A stretch of 64,000 nt of DNA from Caldilineaceae bacterium (lineage in GTDB: Bacteria; Chloroflexota; Anaerolineae; Caldilineales; Caldilineaceae), in contig JAJDXQ010000019.1 in the NCBI GenBank assembly GCA_022823185.1, forward strand, positions 1 through 64,000, written 5' to 3'. Under the pieces are notes generated by a model. That model did not search any database. It was given only the letters and a program-made list of their open reading frames with translations, and was not told the origin of the DNA. Positions 51,060 through 59,904 of the stretch are shown piece after piece. Position numbers and translations under genes: made by a program. Numbering within the stretch: the first letter of the stretch is position 1; each line of letters starts with the position of its first letter.

Positions 51060-54000
51060 ATGACCACTCCATCCTACTCCTCCCTGCTGCAACTTTTCCA
51101 CCATCCGCCCCTCGACTATAGCGAGTTCGTCACCTGGTTCTGGGAAACGGGCGAACTGGACAAGCAGCGCCTCACCTGGCAGCTGGAGGAACTGAAGAAA
51201 AAGGGCGTCGGCGGCACCTGGTACTATCCGCGCTATCTTGACGGCGAGCGCTACGGGACGCAGCCAACCTATTTCAGCGAGGAATGGTGGGAGTTCTTCC
51301 GCCACTCCGTGGCTGAGCACGAGCGCCTTGGGCTGGAAGCGTGGTTTTCCGGCTGGGAAGGGCGCGAATACTGGCAGGATCTGCTGCGCGCCGAGCGCGC
51401 GACGCGACCGGAGCTGGAGGGCCGCCGCCTGGTCATCCACGAGGCGCGCTCGCACGATAGCGGCACGATGCAACTCCATGTACCGGCGGGAGAGACGGTT
51501 CTGACGGCCGCGGCATACCGCTTGGACGGTGAGCGGCTCGATCCGGCATCGTACCAGGATCTCAGTGCGGCTGTGCAGGGGCAGCAGATAGCCTGGACCG
51601 CGCCGGACGCCGGTTGGCTGCTGGCGGCGGTTGCCAGCCAGCCGCACGATCTCGACTACCTCAACCCCCATGTCGCCGCGCGCTATCTCGAAATCTACTG
51701 GCAGGAACACGAAGAGCGGCTGCGTGAATTTATACCCGGCGCCCTCTCCCTCTACGGCCAGGACGAACTCTATGCGCTCAACGGCAACATCCTCTACGCG
51801 CCGGAGCTGGCAGAGCGGTTCAAGGCGGAGAAGGGATATGACCCAGCGCCCCACCTGGTCGGCCTCTTCCACGACATCGGCGGCTTCACCGACAAGATCC
51901 GCTGCGACTACTACGAGGTGATGTCCGCCGCACTGGAGGAAAACCTCTACCGGCCGCTGTGCGAATGGCACGAAGAGCGGGGCATGCGCTACGGCACGAT
52001 CGCCACTTGGGGCCGGCAGGATATGCTGGGGCAGACGTGGCATTACGGCGACTTTTTCCGCCTGATGCGCTGGTTCCACGTCACCGGCAACGAGGACCCC
52101 GGCGCCAGTCTGCCCGGCGAGCGCTGTTTCATCGACGCCAAGCTCTCCAGTTCAATCATGCATATTTACGAGCGCGAGCGGGCCTCCATGTGCGTCTACT
52201 GGGGGTCGGGCTGGGGCATGACCCAGGAGCAAAATGTCGCCTGGACGAACGAGAACTACGCCTACGGGTTGAATCATTACAATCAACACGGCGGGCTGTA
52301 CAACACGCTGGGCGGCTGGTACGAGTGGGTGCCGCCGTCGATTCACTGGCGCCAGCCCTACTGGGAACACTGGCAGACCTTCGTGGACTATGTGTCGCGC
52401 CTGAGCGCGGTGATGAGCCAGGGAACGCATGTAGCCGACGTGGCGCTGCTCTACCCGCTGACGACGGTACACGCCAACTGGCTGCGGGGGGACTCGTTCA
52501 CGAGCGCGGCCGACGACTGCGCGATGACCACCTTTTCGCTCGCCCGCCAGATCTACGAGGCGGGGATCGACTTCGATTTCGTTGACGATAACCTTCTCAG
52601 CCAGGCCGTGGTGCGCGACGGGACGCTGGAGATAGCCGGCATCGGGTTCCGGGCCGTGCTGCTGCCGCCGATGACGACGATCCGGCGCCGTACGCTGGCG
52701 AAGCTCCAGGAGTTCTATGACGGGGGCGGCACGGTTGTCGCCTTCCGCCGGCTGCCGGCCGCGTCACAGGAGCACGGTCGCGATGATCAAGAAGTGCGCG
52801 CGCTGTTGCAGCATATCTTCGGCATCGCGTCCAGCGAGGAGGCCGCCCACCGTTCCGAGGCGCATAGCCAGGCCCGCGACAGCATCTACCGGCAGAGCAA
52901 CGAACGGGGCGGGCAAGGCATCTTCCTGCCCGGCCAGGAGACGGCGCGCACGCCCCATGCCGCGCAGCGGGGAGTCGACGCCGCGGCTGTCATCTCGGCC
53001 GCGATCGACCGCGACGTGATCGCCTCGGGGAGGAACGTCTTTCACACGCACCAGAAGATCGGCGAGCTGGACGTCTACTTCCTCTACAACGTCGAGTCGG
53101 TGCGGAGGGAGCTGACCTTTACCCTGCGCGTGCGCGGCGAACCGGAGATCTGGGACTGCTGGAGCGGCGAGGTGTTGCCCTATCACCGCTTCTCCTGCAC
53201 CGATGACAGGACGACGGTGCGGCTGACGATGGAGGCCAACCAGGGCATCGTCCTGGTTATGCGCCCGCCCAGGGGGAGGCCGTCGGTGACGGAGGACAAT
53301 CTGGAGAATATCACGCATGTGGAAGTGTCCGGCGATAGCGTTGCGGTGCAGGGCACCGTCGAAGACGCGGGCCTCAAGTCGGCGCGTGTGCGCCATGCGG
53401 GGCGGGAGTACGGCGCCCGCGCCCGCTTCGCGCCGGCGCCGGGCCCGCTGCGCCTGACGGGCGACTGGTCGTTCCGGTTGACGCCGACGATGGACAACCG
53501 CTGGGGCGATTTCCGCCATCCACCCAGCGATGAACACATCGCCGCAGAGGCGCGCCAGTTCCGCTACCGGGAGGAGGAGACGCCGGGCACTGCTTCAGGC
53601 ACTGTTTCAGGCTCTGCGCTGGGCTGGCACAGCCCCGACTGTGACGACGGCAGCTGGCCTGTTTTCACCTATACGTTCGGCCCTTACTGGCGGGCCAGCG
53701 ACCCATTCAAGCGCGGGAAGGCCCCGCCGGAACTGGCGGCATTAATGGCCGGGGACACAGATGCCCTGGACGCCGGAGAGATGGACTGGGAAACGGTCTG
53801 TTACTCACAGGAGTTCGGACAGCCGGGCACCGACGTATGGGGCGGCAGCCACGGCGTCGGGGACTCGTTTCTCTGTTTCGATGTTGCCGACGAACACGAA
53901 GAGAGCGTGCGCTACCTCTGCACCCATGTGCGTGCGCCGAAGGACGGACGCTGGGTCCTGCATCTGGGGGCCGGCAGCGGGCAGGTGGAGCAGGTGTGGC

Positions 54001-54893
54001 TGAATGGGGGAGCCCTGCTGCCGGACAGTTCCGGGGAGCCGGCGCCGGAGACGATAGAGGTCGACCTGCAGGAGGGGCTGAACCTCCTCCTGCTCGCTTG
54101 TGTGCAGCCGCCCGGCCAGCCCCTGCGAGCGTATGCTGCGCTTCTGGAACCGTCGACGACGCCGGTGCGGGACCGTGCCGCGGCGCGGCTGACCTGGTTC
54201 GCCGAGCCTTGCGAACTGGCATATGAGGTCGCGCCGCACAGAGAGCGCCGCGTCGGCTGGTACAGATGCGAAGCGCCCGCGGGGACGCACACGCTCCATC
54301 TGGACGTGGATGCCGAAAGCGTTCAGGTCTGGGTCAACGGCGTGGAAGCGGAGTTCCGGGACGGACAGATCCGACTGAATGCTCCGGTGGCGGATGTCTC
54401 CCAGGTGGCGCTCCGAGTCGCACAGAAGCCGGGCGTCTACGCCGGCGCGGCCATCCGCAGTCCGGTTCGCTTCGAGTGCGCTGAAGCGTTCCTGCCCGTG
54501 GGCGATTGGAGCCAGTACGCGTTGGAGAGCTACTCCGGCGGGGCGGTATACAAGAAGAGTTTTTCGCTCGAAAGCGAGCAGCTGCAGGGTGAAGTCATTC
54601 TCGACCTGGGCGCAGTAAACACGACGGCGGAGGTAACTGTCAACGGGCAGAACGTGGGTGTCCGGTTGGCGCGCCCCTACCGCTTCGACATCACCGGCCA
54701 GGCGCGCGAAGGGGAGAACGAGCTGGAAGTGACCGTCTACAATACGCTGGCCAACTACTTCAGCACGGGGCCCTATGAGTCCGAGTACGTCTTCCCGGGG
54801 CAGACGGTTTCGGGGCTGCTTGGCCCCGTCACGGTCAGCTTTCCGGCGCGGGCAACGCTGGCGGCCAAGCCGGTGGTGAACGGCAGTTTTTGA
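51060..54893 (+). CDS. GH106-like alpha-L-rhamnosidase
   Basis: A 1277-residue multidomain glycosidase. The start matches the GH106 pattern: FVTWFWETGELDKQRLTWQLEELKKKGVGGTW. The catalytic barrel continues with SLYGQDELYALNGNILY and KLSSSIMHIYERERA. The C-terminal half holds several beta-sandwich modules: a jelly-roll with VSGDSVAVQGTVEDAG, a carbohydrate-binding-like WVLHLGAGSGQVEQVWLNGG, and a final GH2-type sandwich with VILDLGAVNTTAEVTVNGQNVG. There is no signal peptide, so it would work in the cytoplasm on imported oligosaccharides. ATG at 51060 follows a weak ribosome-binding site. A rhamnose mutarotase is downstream, supporting L-rhamnosides as substrate. Confidence 0.85.
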   Translation: MTTPSYSSLLQLFHHPPLDYSEFVTWFWETGELDKQRLTWQLEELKKKGVGGTWYYPRYLDGERYGTQPTYFSEEWWEFFRHSVAEHERLGLEAWFSGWEGREYWQDLLRAERATRPELEGRRLVIHEARSHDSGTMQLHVPAGETVLTAAAYRLDGERLDPASYQDLSAAVQGQQIAWTAPDAGWLLAAVASQPHDLDYLNPHVAARYLEIYWQEHEERLREFIPGALSLYGQDELYALNGNILYAPELAERFKAEKGYDPAPHLVGLFHDIGGFTDKIRCDYYEVMSAALEENLYRPLCEWHEERGMRYGTIATWGRQDMLGQTWHYGDFFRLMRWFHVTGNEDPGASLPGERCFIDAKLSSSIMHIYERERASMCVYWGSGWGMTQEQNVAWTNENYAYGLNHYNQHGGLYNTLGGWYEWVPPSIHWRQPYWEHWQTFVDYVSRLSAVMSQGTHVADVALLYPLTTVHANWLRGDSFTSAADDCAMTTFSLARQIYEAGIDFDFVDDNLLSQAVVRDGTLEIAGIGFRAVLLPPMTTIRRRTLAKLQEFYDGGGTVVAFRRLPAASQEHGRDDQEVRALLQHIFGIASSEEAAHRSEAHSQARDSIYRQSNERGGQGIFLPGQETARTPHAAQRGVDAAAVISAAIDRDVIASGRNVFHTHQKIGELDVYFLYNVESVRRELTFTLRVRGEPEIWDCWSGEVLPYHRFSCTDDRTTVRLTMEANQGIVLVMRPPRGRPSVTEDNLENITHVEVSGDSVAVQGTVEDAGLKSARVRHAGREYGARARFAPAPGPLRLTGDWSFRLTPTMDNRWGDFRHPPSDEHIAAEARQFRYREEETPGTASGTVSGSALGWHSPDCDDGSWPVFTYTFGPYWRASDPFKRGKAPPELAALMAGDTDALDAGEMDWETVCYSQEFGQPGTDVWGGSHGVGDSFLCFDVADEHEESVRYLCTHVRAPKDGRWVLHLGAGSGQVEQVWLNGGALLPDSSGEPAPETIEVDLQEGLNLLLLACVQPPGQPLRAYAALLEPSTTPVRDRAAARLTWFAEPCELAYEVAPHRERRVGWYRCEAPAGTHTLHLDVDAESVQVWVNGVEAEFRDGQIRLNAPVADVSQVALRVAQKPGVYAGAAIRSPVRFECAEAFLPVGDWSQYALESYSGGAVYKKSFSLESEQLQGEVILDLGAVNTTAEVTVNGQNVGVRLARPYRFDITGQAREGENELEVTVYNTLANYFSTGPYESEYVFPGQTVSGLLGPVTVSFPARATLAAKPVVNGSF

Positions 54894-54902
54894 CTGCCGT
54901 TC
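54878..54902 (+). other. Hairpin overlapping the rhamnosidase stop codon
   Basis: GAACGGCAG (54878-54886) pairs with CTGCCGTTC (54894-54902) around the loop TTTTTGA, which contains the stop codon TGA. It may modulate translation or transcription into the downstream genes; no T-run follows. Confidence 0.4.
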
Positions 54903-55005
54903 TTAGTAGTCGGTTTCCAGTTTTTCGTGACACCGCGTTCTCGCGTATTCGCCTTGTTGCCAAGGACGACTGCCTGGAATTCAAGAATATAACGAGGACA
55001 CAGCC

Positions 55006-56133
55006 ATGAAGATCCGCACAGTTGAGGCATACGCGCTCGCCTATCCGGAACCCCACTATAAGGGCATTGAACGCTACATCACCCTGGCGCGGGTTGAGGC
55101 CGATGACGGCACCGTCGGTTGGGGCGAGTGCATCTCCCAGTTTCGCGAGGCTGCGCTGGCGACGAAGCTGATCATCGAGGAGGGCCTGGCGCCGCTGCTG
55201 ATCGGCGAGGACGCGCGTGATGTCGAGCGCGCCTGGCACAAGATGCTGGCCCATGTCTGGTGGTACGGCCCGGAGGGGATAGCTGCCTTTGGCGTGAGCG
55301 CAATCGATATGGCGCTGTGGGACCTGAAGGGCAAGGCGCTGGGGCTGCCGGTCTGCCAGCTTCTGGGGGGCAAGCTGCATGACAAGGTCGTGGCGATGGC
55401 CTCGATCATCTTCGACATGGAGGACCTGGACTGGACGTTGAACGAGTTTCGCTGGATGGTGGAGCAGGGCTACCACTACGTCAAGGCGGGCTGGGGCATG
55501 CACCCGGGCGCGGTCTTCGGGCAGGACGCCGCGCGCGATATCGAGTACGTGCGCCGCATCCGCGAGGTGATCGGCCCTGAACGCGAGCTGATTGTGGACA
55601 CGCCGGGCGCGCGCAATCTGTGGGACGTGCCGACCGCGATCCAGCGCTTTCGCCAGCTTGAACCGTACCGCCTGCGCTGGATCGAGCAGCCGCTCCTGCC
55701 GAGTGATCTGGAGGGGCATGCCCGGCTGCGGGCCGCGGTGGCCACGCCGATCGGGACCGGTGAGGATGAGTGGGATGTCGAGAGCTACGGGCGCCTGATC
55801 CGCAGCGGCGGCGTGGATGTGGTCCAGATCGACCCGGGCCGCAGCCATGGCATCACCGGCTCGCGCGAGGTGATCCGGCTGCTGGAAGTGGAAAATCTCC
55901 AGTTCAGCCTGCACACGTGGAGCAGCGCGCTCAACACCGCGGCCAGCGTCCATCTGCTCGCCATCTCCGACCGCGGGGTCAGCATGGACCTCAAGCCGCA
56001 TGAATCGCCGATGCAGCATGAGCTGGTCAGCGATCCCTGGGTGCAGGAGGGAGGCTATCTGGCCTTGCGCGACACCCCCGGACTGGGCGTCCACGTGCGG
56101 GAAGAGATTGTGCGCAAATATTCGTTGGGGTAA
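55006..56133 (+). CDS. Enolase-superfamily sugar acid dehydratase (MR/MLE type)
   Basis: A 375-residue mandelate-racemase/muconate-lactonising subgroup protein. Conserved elements are GWGECISQ, AIDMALWDLKGKALGLPVCQLLGG, the VKAGWG strand near residue 165 (second Lys of the usual K-x-K absent), metal ligands in IVDTPGARNLWD, WIEQPLLP and GTGEDEW, and the His/Asp dyad in VVQIDPGRSHG and SLHTWSSALN. Cotranscribed after the rhamnosidase and before an SDR and a rhamnose mutarotase. It could act as L-rhamnonate (or another deoxysugar acid) dehydratase in the non-phosphorylated pathway. Confidence 0.9.
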   Translation: MKIRTVEAYALAYPEPHYKGIERYITLARVEADDGTVGWGECISQFREAALATKLIIEEGLAPLLIGEDARDVERAWHKMLAHVWWYGPEGIAAFGVSAIDMALWDLKGKALGLPVCQLLGGKLHDKVVAMASIIFDMEDLDWTLNEFRWMVEQGYHYVKAGWGMHPGAVFGQDAARDIEYVRRIREVIGPERELIVDTPGARNLWDVPTAIQRFRQLEPYRLRWIEQPLLPSDLEGHARLRAAVATPIGTGEDEWDVESYGRLIRSGGVDVVQIDPGRSHGITGSREVIRLLEVENLQFSLHTWSSALNTAASVHLLAISDRGVSMDLKPHESPMQHELVSDPWVQEGGYLALRDTPGLGVHVREEIVRKYSLG

Positions 56134-56206
56134 ACGGCAGTGGTCGTTGGCCGGTGGTCAGCAGCTTTGATATTCGGTCCTGTAAACGTTTGGAGGAGGG
56201 GAGACG

Positions 56207-57013
56207 GTGTCAGAAATTCAGAGTGGGCCGCGGCGGGCGTTGATCACCGGCGGGGCGAGCGGATTCGGGCTGGGGATTGCGGAGGCGTTGCTGGCGCGCG
56301 GCGCGCAGGTCGCGATTGGGGACATCGATCGCGACCGCCTGCAGGAGGCCGAGCGCGACCTCGACAGCGACGATCTGCTGGCCATTGAACTGGATGTGAC
56401 GTCGCCGGCGTCGGCCGCGGCCGCGGTGGCGGTCTGCGAAGCGCGTTTCGGCGGCCTGGACACCCTGGTCAACTCGGCCGGTGTCATCGCCTTCAACCCG
56501 CTGACGGAGATCAGCGAAGCGGAGTGGGACTGGGTTCTCGACGTGGACCTGAAGGGCACCTTTCTCTGCTGCCAGGCCGCCGCGCCGCTGCTGTGCGCCA
56601 GCGGTCGCGGCCGCATCGTCAACATCGGGTCCGACGCGTCCAAGGTGGGATTCCCGCTGCTGGCCCACTACTGCGCGGCCAAATTCGGGGTTGTTGGGCT
56701 GACCAAGGTGCTGGCGGGTGAGCTGGGGTCGCGCCAGGTTACGGTCAACTGCGTCTGCCCGGTCGGCGTATCGGGAACCGGCATGGGACAGGATATTCTC
56801 GACCTGAAGACAGCGGCCACGGGCATGCAGCCGCAGGAGATCCTGGCCGCCACGGCCGCCGACATCCCCCTGCAGCGCAACCCGACGGTGCAGGATATCG
56901 TCAATGCGGTCCTCTTCTTCATCTCCGACGAAGCCGCCTTCCTGACCGGGTCGGCGCTCGACGTCGACGGCGGCATGCGGAGCACAATCCCGGTGCCCGG
57001 CATGGAAGTGTGA
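56207..57013 (+). CDS. Short-chain dehydrogenase/reductase (SDR)
   Basis: A 268-residue NAD(P) oxidoreductase. Gly-rich ITGGASGFGLGIAEAL (about 13-28), VNSAGV in place of N-A-G, catalytic Ser in RIVNIGSDASKVG, Tyr-x-x-x-Lys as Y-C-A-A-K, and a C-terminal FLTGSALDVDGGM. GTG at 56207 is the start, with GGAGGAGGGGAG upstream. It lies between the enolase-superfamily gene and the mutarotase. This fits L-rhamnose 1-dehydrogenase or 2-keto-3-deoxy-L-rhamnonate dehydrogenase; either is inference from context. Confidence 0.93.
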   Translation: MSEIQSGPRRALITGGASGFGLGIAEALLARGAQVAIGDIDRDRLQEAERDLDSDDLLAIELDVTSPASAAAAVAVCEARFGGLDTLVNSAGVIAFNPLTEISEAEWDWVLDVDLKGTFLCCQAAAPLLCASGRGRIVNIGSDASKVGFPLLAHYCAAKFGVVGLTKVLAGELGSRQVTVNCVCPVGVSGTGMGQDILDLKTAATGMQPQEILAATAADIPLQRNPTVQDIVNAVLFFISDEAAFLTGSALDVDGGMRSTIPVPGMEV

Positions 57014-57069
57014 ACTTGCATTGGCTGTTGATGTTTCTGACCACTGACCACTGAAAACCGGGGTACTCG

Positions 57070-57447
57070 ATGCAACGGGTTGCCTTTGTCATGCACGTCA
57101 AAGAGGGGGAGGAGGAAGAGTACCGGCGGCGCCACAGGGAGGTCTGGCCTGATGTGCTGGCCGACCTGGAGCGGGCGGGCGTGCGCAGCATGAGCATCTT
57201 CATGGCCGACCGGCAGCTCTTCTTGTATATGGAGACGGAGGACTACGCCGAGGCGGTCCGCATCCTGGCGGAAAGTCCCGAATCGGTGCGCTGGGAGGAG
57301 TACATGGCGCCGATCATGGAGGACGAGAGCGGCGACGCCTACGACCCGCACGACGCCTATCCGGAAGGGATGCCTGAGGTGTTCCACTGGCAGGTTGGCG
57401 GCGGCGGGAATGGGTGCGATACTGTCTCCGAGGAGGTCAAGACATGA
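57070..57447 (+). CDS. rhaM: L-rhamnose mutarotase family protein, altered C-terminus
   Basis: A 125-residue member of the RhaM/RhaU family, which interconverts alpha and beta anomers of L-rhamnose or L-fucose. Conserved features are FVMHVKEGEEEEYRRRHREVWPD, SIFMADRQLFLYMETEDY and W-x-x-x-M, and the family ending YPEGMPEVFHWQV. After that the protein runs on with GGGGNGCDTVSEEVKT. A closely related remnant at 59757-59819 ends GGGGR and stops there, so the tail is probably acquired DNA. The last four bases overlap the start of the AlbA_2 gene. Confidence 0.88.
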   Translation: MQRVAFVMHVKEGEEEEYRRRHREVWPDVLADLERAGVRSMSIFMADRQLFLYMETEDYAEAVRILAESPESVRWEEYMAPIMEDESGDAYDPHDAYPEGMPEVFHWQVGGGGNGCDTVSEEVKT

Positions 57448-59132
57448 CAGCCAGTCAAGATCATGATAGTCGTCTCGTTCATCTTGTGGATGAACTGTGT
57501 CAATTATCGCGCGAGACCGAGTGGGTTGAATTCAAGAAGAATTTCCACCCGCCGCAGACGATAGGTGAGTACATCTCCGCTCTGGCGAACGCGGCGTGCC
57601 TGAAGTACAAGCCGAAGGCATACCTCTTTTACGGCATCGAGGACGGAACGCACGAGGTTGTCGGAACGTCCTTCGATCCCTACACTGAAAAGGGCAAGGG
57701 CAACCAGGATCTGCTGCCCTGGATCACGGCTGGACTGATCCCGAACCCAGGTTTCGAAGTCTCTATCGTAAGACACCCCCGTGGGCGTGTTGTTGTCTTT
57801 GAGATCGAACCTGCCCGCGGGAGGCCAGTCAGGTTCTACGGCGAGTCTTTCGTCAGGGTTGGATCCAGCAAGACAAACTTGAAGCGGCATCCCGTTAAAG
57901 AGGGCGCGATATGGTCGCGAGGAAGTGACTGGTCCGCGGAGATATGCGAGGACGCGACGATCGATGATCTCGACCCGGAGGCTGTCGCAAAAGCGCGAGA
58001 GCAGTTCGCTATCACGCACCCTTCTCAAGCGGACGAAGTGGCTGATTGGAACGACATCACTTTCCTCAACAAAGCTCGCGTCTTGAAGCAAGGCAAGGTA
58101 ACACGCACCGCGCTCCTTCTCCTGGGCCGCGCCGAGTCACCTACACTACTCTCGCCCGCAGTGGCAAAAATCTCGTGGATCCTGAAAGACGCCGACAACC
58201 GGGAACTTGACTATGAACACTTTGGCCCGCCCTTTTTGCTTGCGGGAGACAGGTTGCAAAACCGAATCCGAAATCTGAATGTGCGCGCCATGCCAAGCGG
58301 GACACTTTTTCCGGTGGAATTTACGCAGTATGACTTCTGGGTAATCCGGGAAGCGCTGCACAACTGCATCGCTCACCAGGATTACCAATTGCGCGGTCGT
58401 ATCATCGTCGTAGAATTTCCCGACCGCGTGATTTTGACTAACGTCGGCGACTTTCTTCCCGGCGACATAGAGACGGTAATCCGGCAAGACGCCCCACAAT
58501 CTTTCTACCGCAACAATTTCCTGGCGGATGCGATGGTCCAGTTGAATCTGATCGACACACAGGGCGGCGGGATCAAACGCATGTTTGAAACTCAGCGTAA
58601 ACGGTCGTTCCCTTTGCCGGACTATGATCTGACTAAGCCGGGTTCGGTAATCGTGAAACTCGACGGACGGATTCTGGATGAACGTTACACTCGGCTGCTT
58701 CTGGAGCGGATTGATCTCGATCTTGAACAGGTAATTTTGCTCGACCGAGTGCAGAAAGGACTACCCATTGAGAAAAACGAACGCCGCTCACTCAGAAATG
58801 CAGGCTTGATAGAAGGACGCCATCCCAACCTGATGGTGGCGGACGTTGTCGCTAAGGCGACTGGAAAAATAGGCGAATACGTTCTCGAAAGCGGTTTCGA
58901 CAATCTGTATTATAGAGACTTGATTCTGAAACTGGTGCGTGAGCATGGGCCGGTAAGCCGCAAGGATATTGATGAAACGTTGTTGACTAAACTACCTGAC
59001 CGACTCAATCGGCAACAAAAGCGGACAAAAATCCGCAATCTAATCCAGAGGCTCCGCATCTCTGGCAGTATCGCAAATCAAGGAACGCGGAAGCAACCAG
59101 AATGGATATTTTTGAAAGCTCTGGATGATTGA
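57444..59132 (+). CDS. AlbA_2 (Schlafen-like) divergent ATPase/winged-helix protein
   Basis: A 562-residue protein. An AlbA_2 putative DNA/RNA-binding domain covers about 20-145 (TEWVEFKKN, NAACLKYKPKAYLFYGIEDG, FVRVGSS). A divergent ATPase-like region follows with REALHNCIAHQDYQLRGR and LIDTQGGGIKRM. A C-terminal winged helix (REHGPVSRKDIDETLLTKLP) precedes WIFLK. Start ATG at 57444 has AGGAGG nine bases upstream and overlaps rhaM by four bases. Base composition is visibly less GC-rich than its neighbours, and it does not fit the sugar cluster. It is probably a mobile regulator or defence gene; some relatives act against phage. A C-terminal fragment of a cousin lies at 3883-4200. Confidence 0.9.
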   Translation: MTASQDHDSRLVHLVDELCQLSRETEWVEFKKNFHPPQTIGEYISALANAACLKYKPKAYLFYGIEDGTHEVVGTSFDPYTEKGKGNQDLLPWITAGLIPNPGFEVSIVRHPRGRVVVFEIEPARGRPVRFYGESFVRVGSSKTNLKRHPVKEGAIWSRGSDWSAEICEDATIDDLDPEAVAKAREQFAITHPSQADEVADWNDITFLNKARVLKQGKVTRTALLLLGRAESPTLLSPAVAKISWILKDADNRELDYEHFGPPFLLAGDRLQNRIRNLNVRAMPSGTLFPVEFTQYDFWVIREALHNCIAHQDYQLRGRIIVVEFPDRVILTNVGDFLPGDIETVIRQDAPQSFYRNNFLADAMVQLNLIDTQGGGIKRMFETQRKRSFPLPDYDLTKPGSVIVKLDGRILDERYTRLLLERIDLDLEQVILLDRVQKGLPIEKNERRSLRNAGLIEGRHPNLMVADVVAKATGKIGEYVLESGFDNLYYRDLILKLVREHGPVSRKDIDETLLTKLPDRLNRQQKRTKIRNLIQRLRISGSIANQGTRKQPEWIFLKALDD

Positions 59133-59588
59133 GCAATGAGATTCGCTCCAGATAAGCCCGCAAAATACAGTGAGGATGCCGCAGCAAGTCATATAGCGGT
59201 TGTATATTGCTGACACTGCGCTTAGTCCTTTACTATTCTCTGGTTTGTTCAGAGTTGCAAGTAAAGGATTAAGGTTAGCCGCGAAGCCATATCCAGTGTG
59301 CGGATTTCCATTGACATCCGAATGCGAGGAAAGAGGCGTAAGAAACACCTTTGCTCACCCCGTTCAGATTCGCGAAACGGCGATGGCTTAGCAGTTACTC
59401 TCTGCCAGAAATCTTTTACTTATCCGTGGTAGAATTCGGCTCGTAAGTAAAGTATTTAGACATAAACTAAGTAAAAGATTCAAGATATAGGCGATTCTAC
59501 CCGGTTCGTTCCAGGATTTCGGTGGCTGTACCCAACTCAGTGATAGGGTGTTGCCAGACTAAGCGCCGGATACGATTTGGCGATAGAA
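59133..59588. other. AT-richer intergenic segment with a repeat family
   Basis: This 456-base gap has no convincing gene; the open frames in it are short and unlike known proteins. It is visibly AT-richer than its neighbours and carries five copies of a 12-13-base motif in both orientations (59226-59480). Together with the AlbA_2 gene upstream it looks like foreign DNA inserted into the deoxysugar cluster. Confidence 0.6.
59226..59480. repeat. Direct and inverted repeat family AAGTAAA(G/A)xATT
   Basis: Forward copies: AAGTAAAGGATT (59259-59270), TAAGTAAAGTATT (59444-59456), TAAGTAAAAGATT (59468-59480). Reverse copies: TCCTTTACT (59226-59234) and AATCTTTTACTTA (59410-59422). The last is the exact 13-bp reverse complement of the 59468 copy. 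Could be protein-binding sites or element ends. Confidence 0.75.
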
Positions 59589-59819
59589 GTGACCGCCATG
59601 GAACTCGCCTGCGCGGCCTGACCTGCGTGGAGGCCAGTTTATCGGAAGCGGCCGCGATATTGCAGGCGATGGTCCTGATCGCCGCGCCCGGCAGGCTGCC
59701 TTGACTCGCAGGAGATCGAACGCGATCCCCCAGAGCAGGCCCGGCGCGTGAGCGGGGACGCCTACCCTGAAGGGCTGCCGGAGGTGTTCCACCGGCAGGC
59801 TGGCGGCGGCGGGCGTTGA
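59589..59819 (+). pseudogene. Chimeric remnant: isomerase 5' part joined to rhamnose-mutarotase 3' end
   Basis: From GTG at 59589 the sequence follows the first 160 or so bases of the TIM-barrel isomerase gene at 60577 (CTCGC.GGCGCGGCCTG; ASLSEAAAI; EIERDPPEQARRV). It has an early TGA, a deletion and a frameshift. At 59757 it switches in frame to the last 57 bases of the rhamnose mutarotase (DAYPEGLPEVFHRQAGGGG), matching 57352-57408 at 51 of 57 bases, and stops at TGA 59817-59819. No functional product is expected. Confidence 0.85.
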
Positions 59820-59904
59820 GAAGAGATATCGACAAAGGAGTTACGGAGTCGAAAACGGCGGAGGACAATGACAGTTGCCATGTTACTCTCAAAGGATGGT
59901 GCGC

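Noticed and set aside
57444-59132. Complete antiphage defence system around the AlbA_2 protein
   Set aside because: No nuclease, methylase, toxin or other defence partner is adjacent; only a single candidate gene is present.
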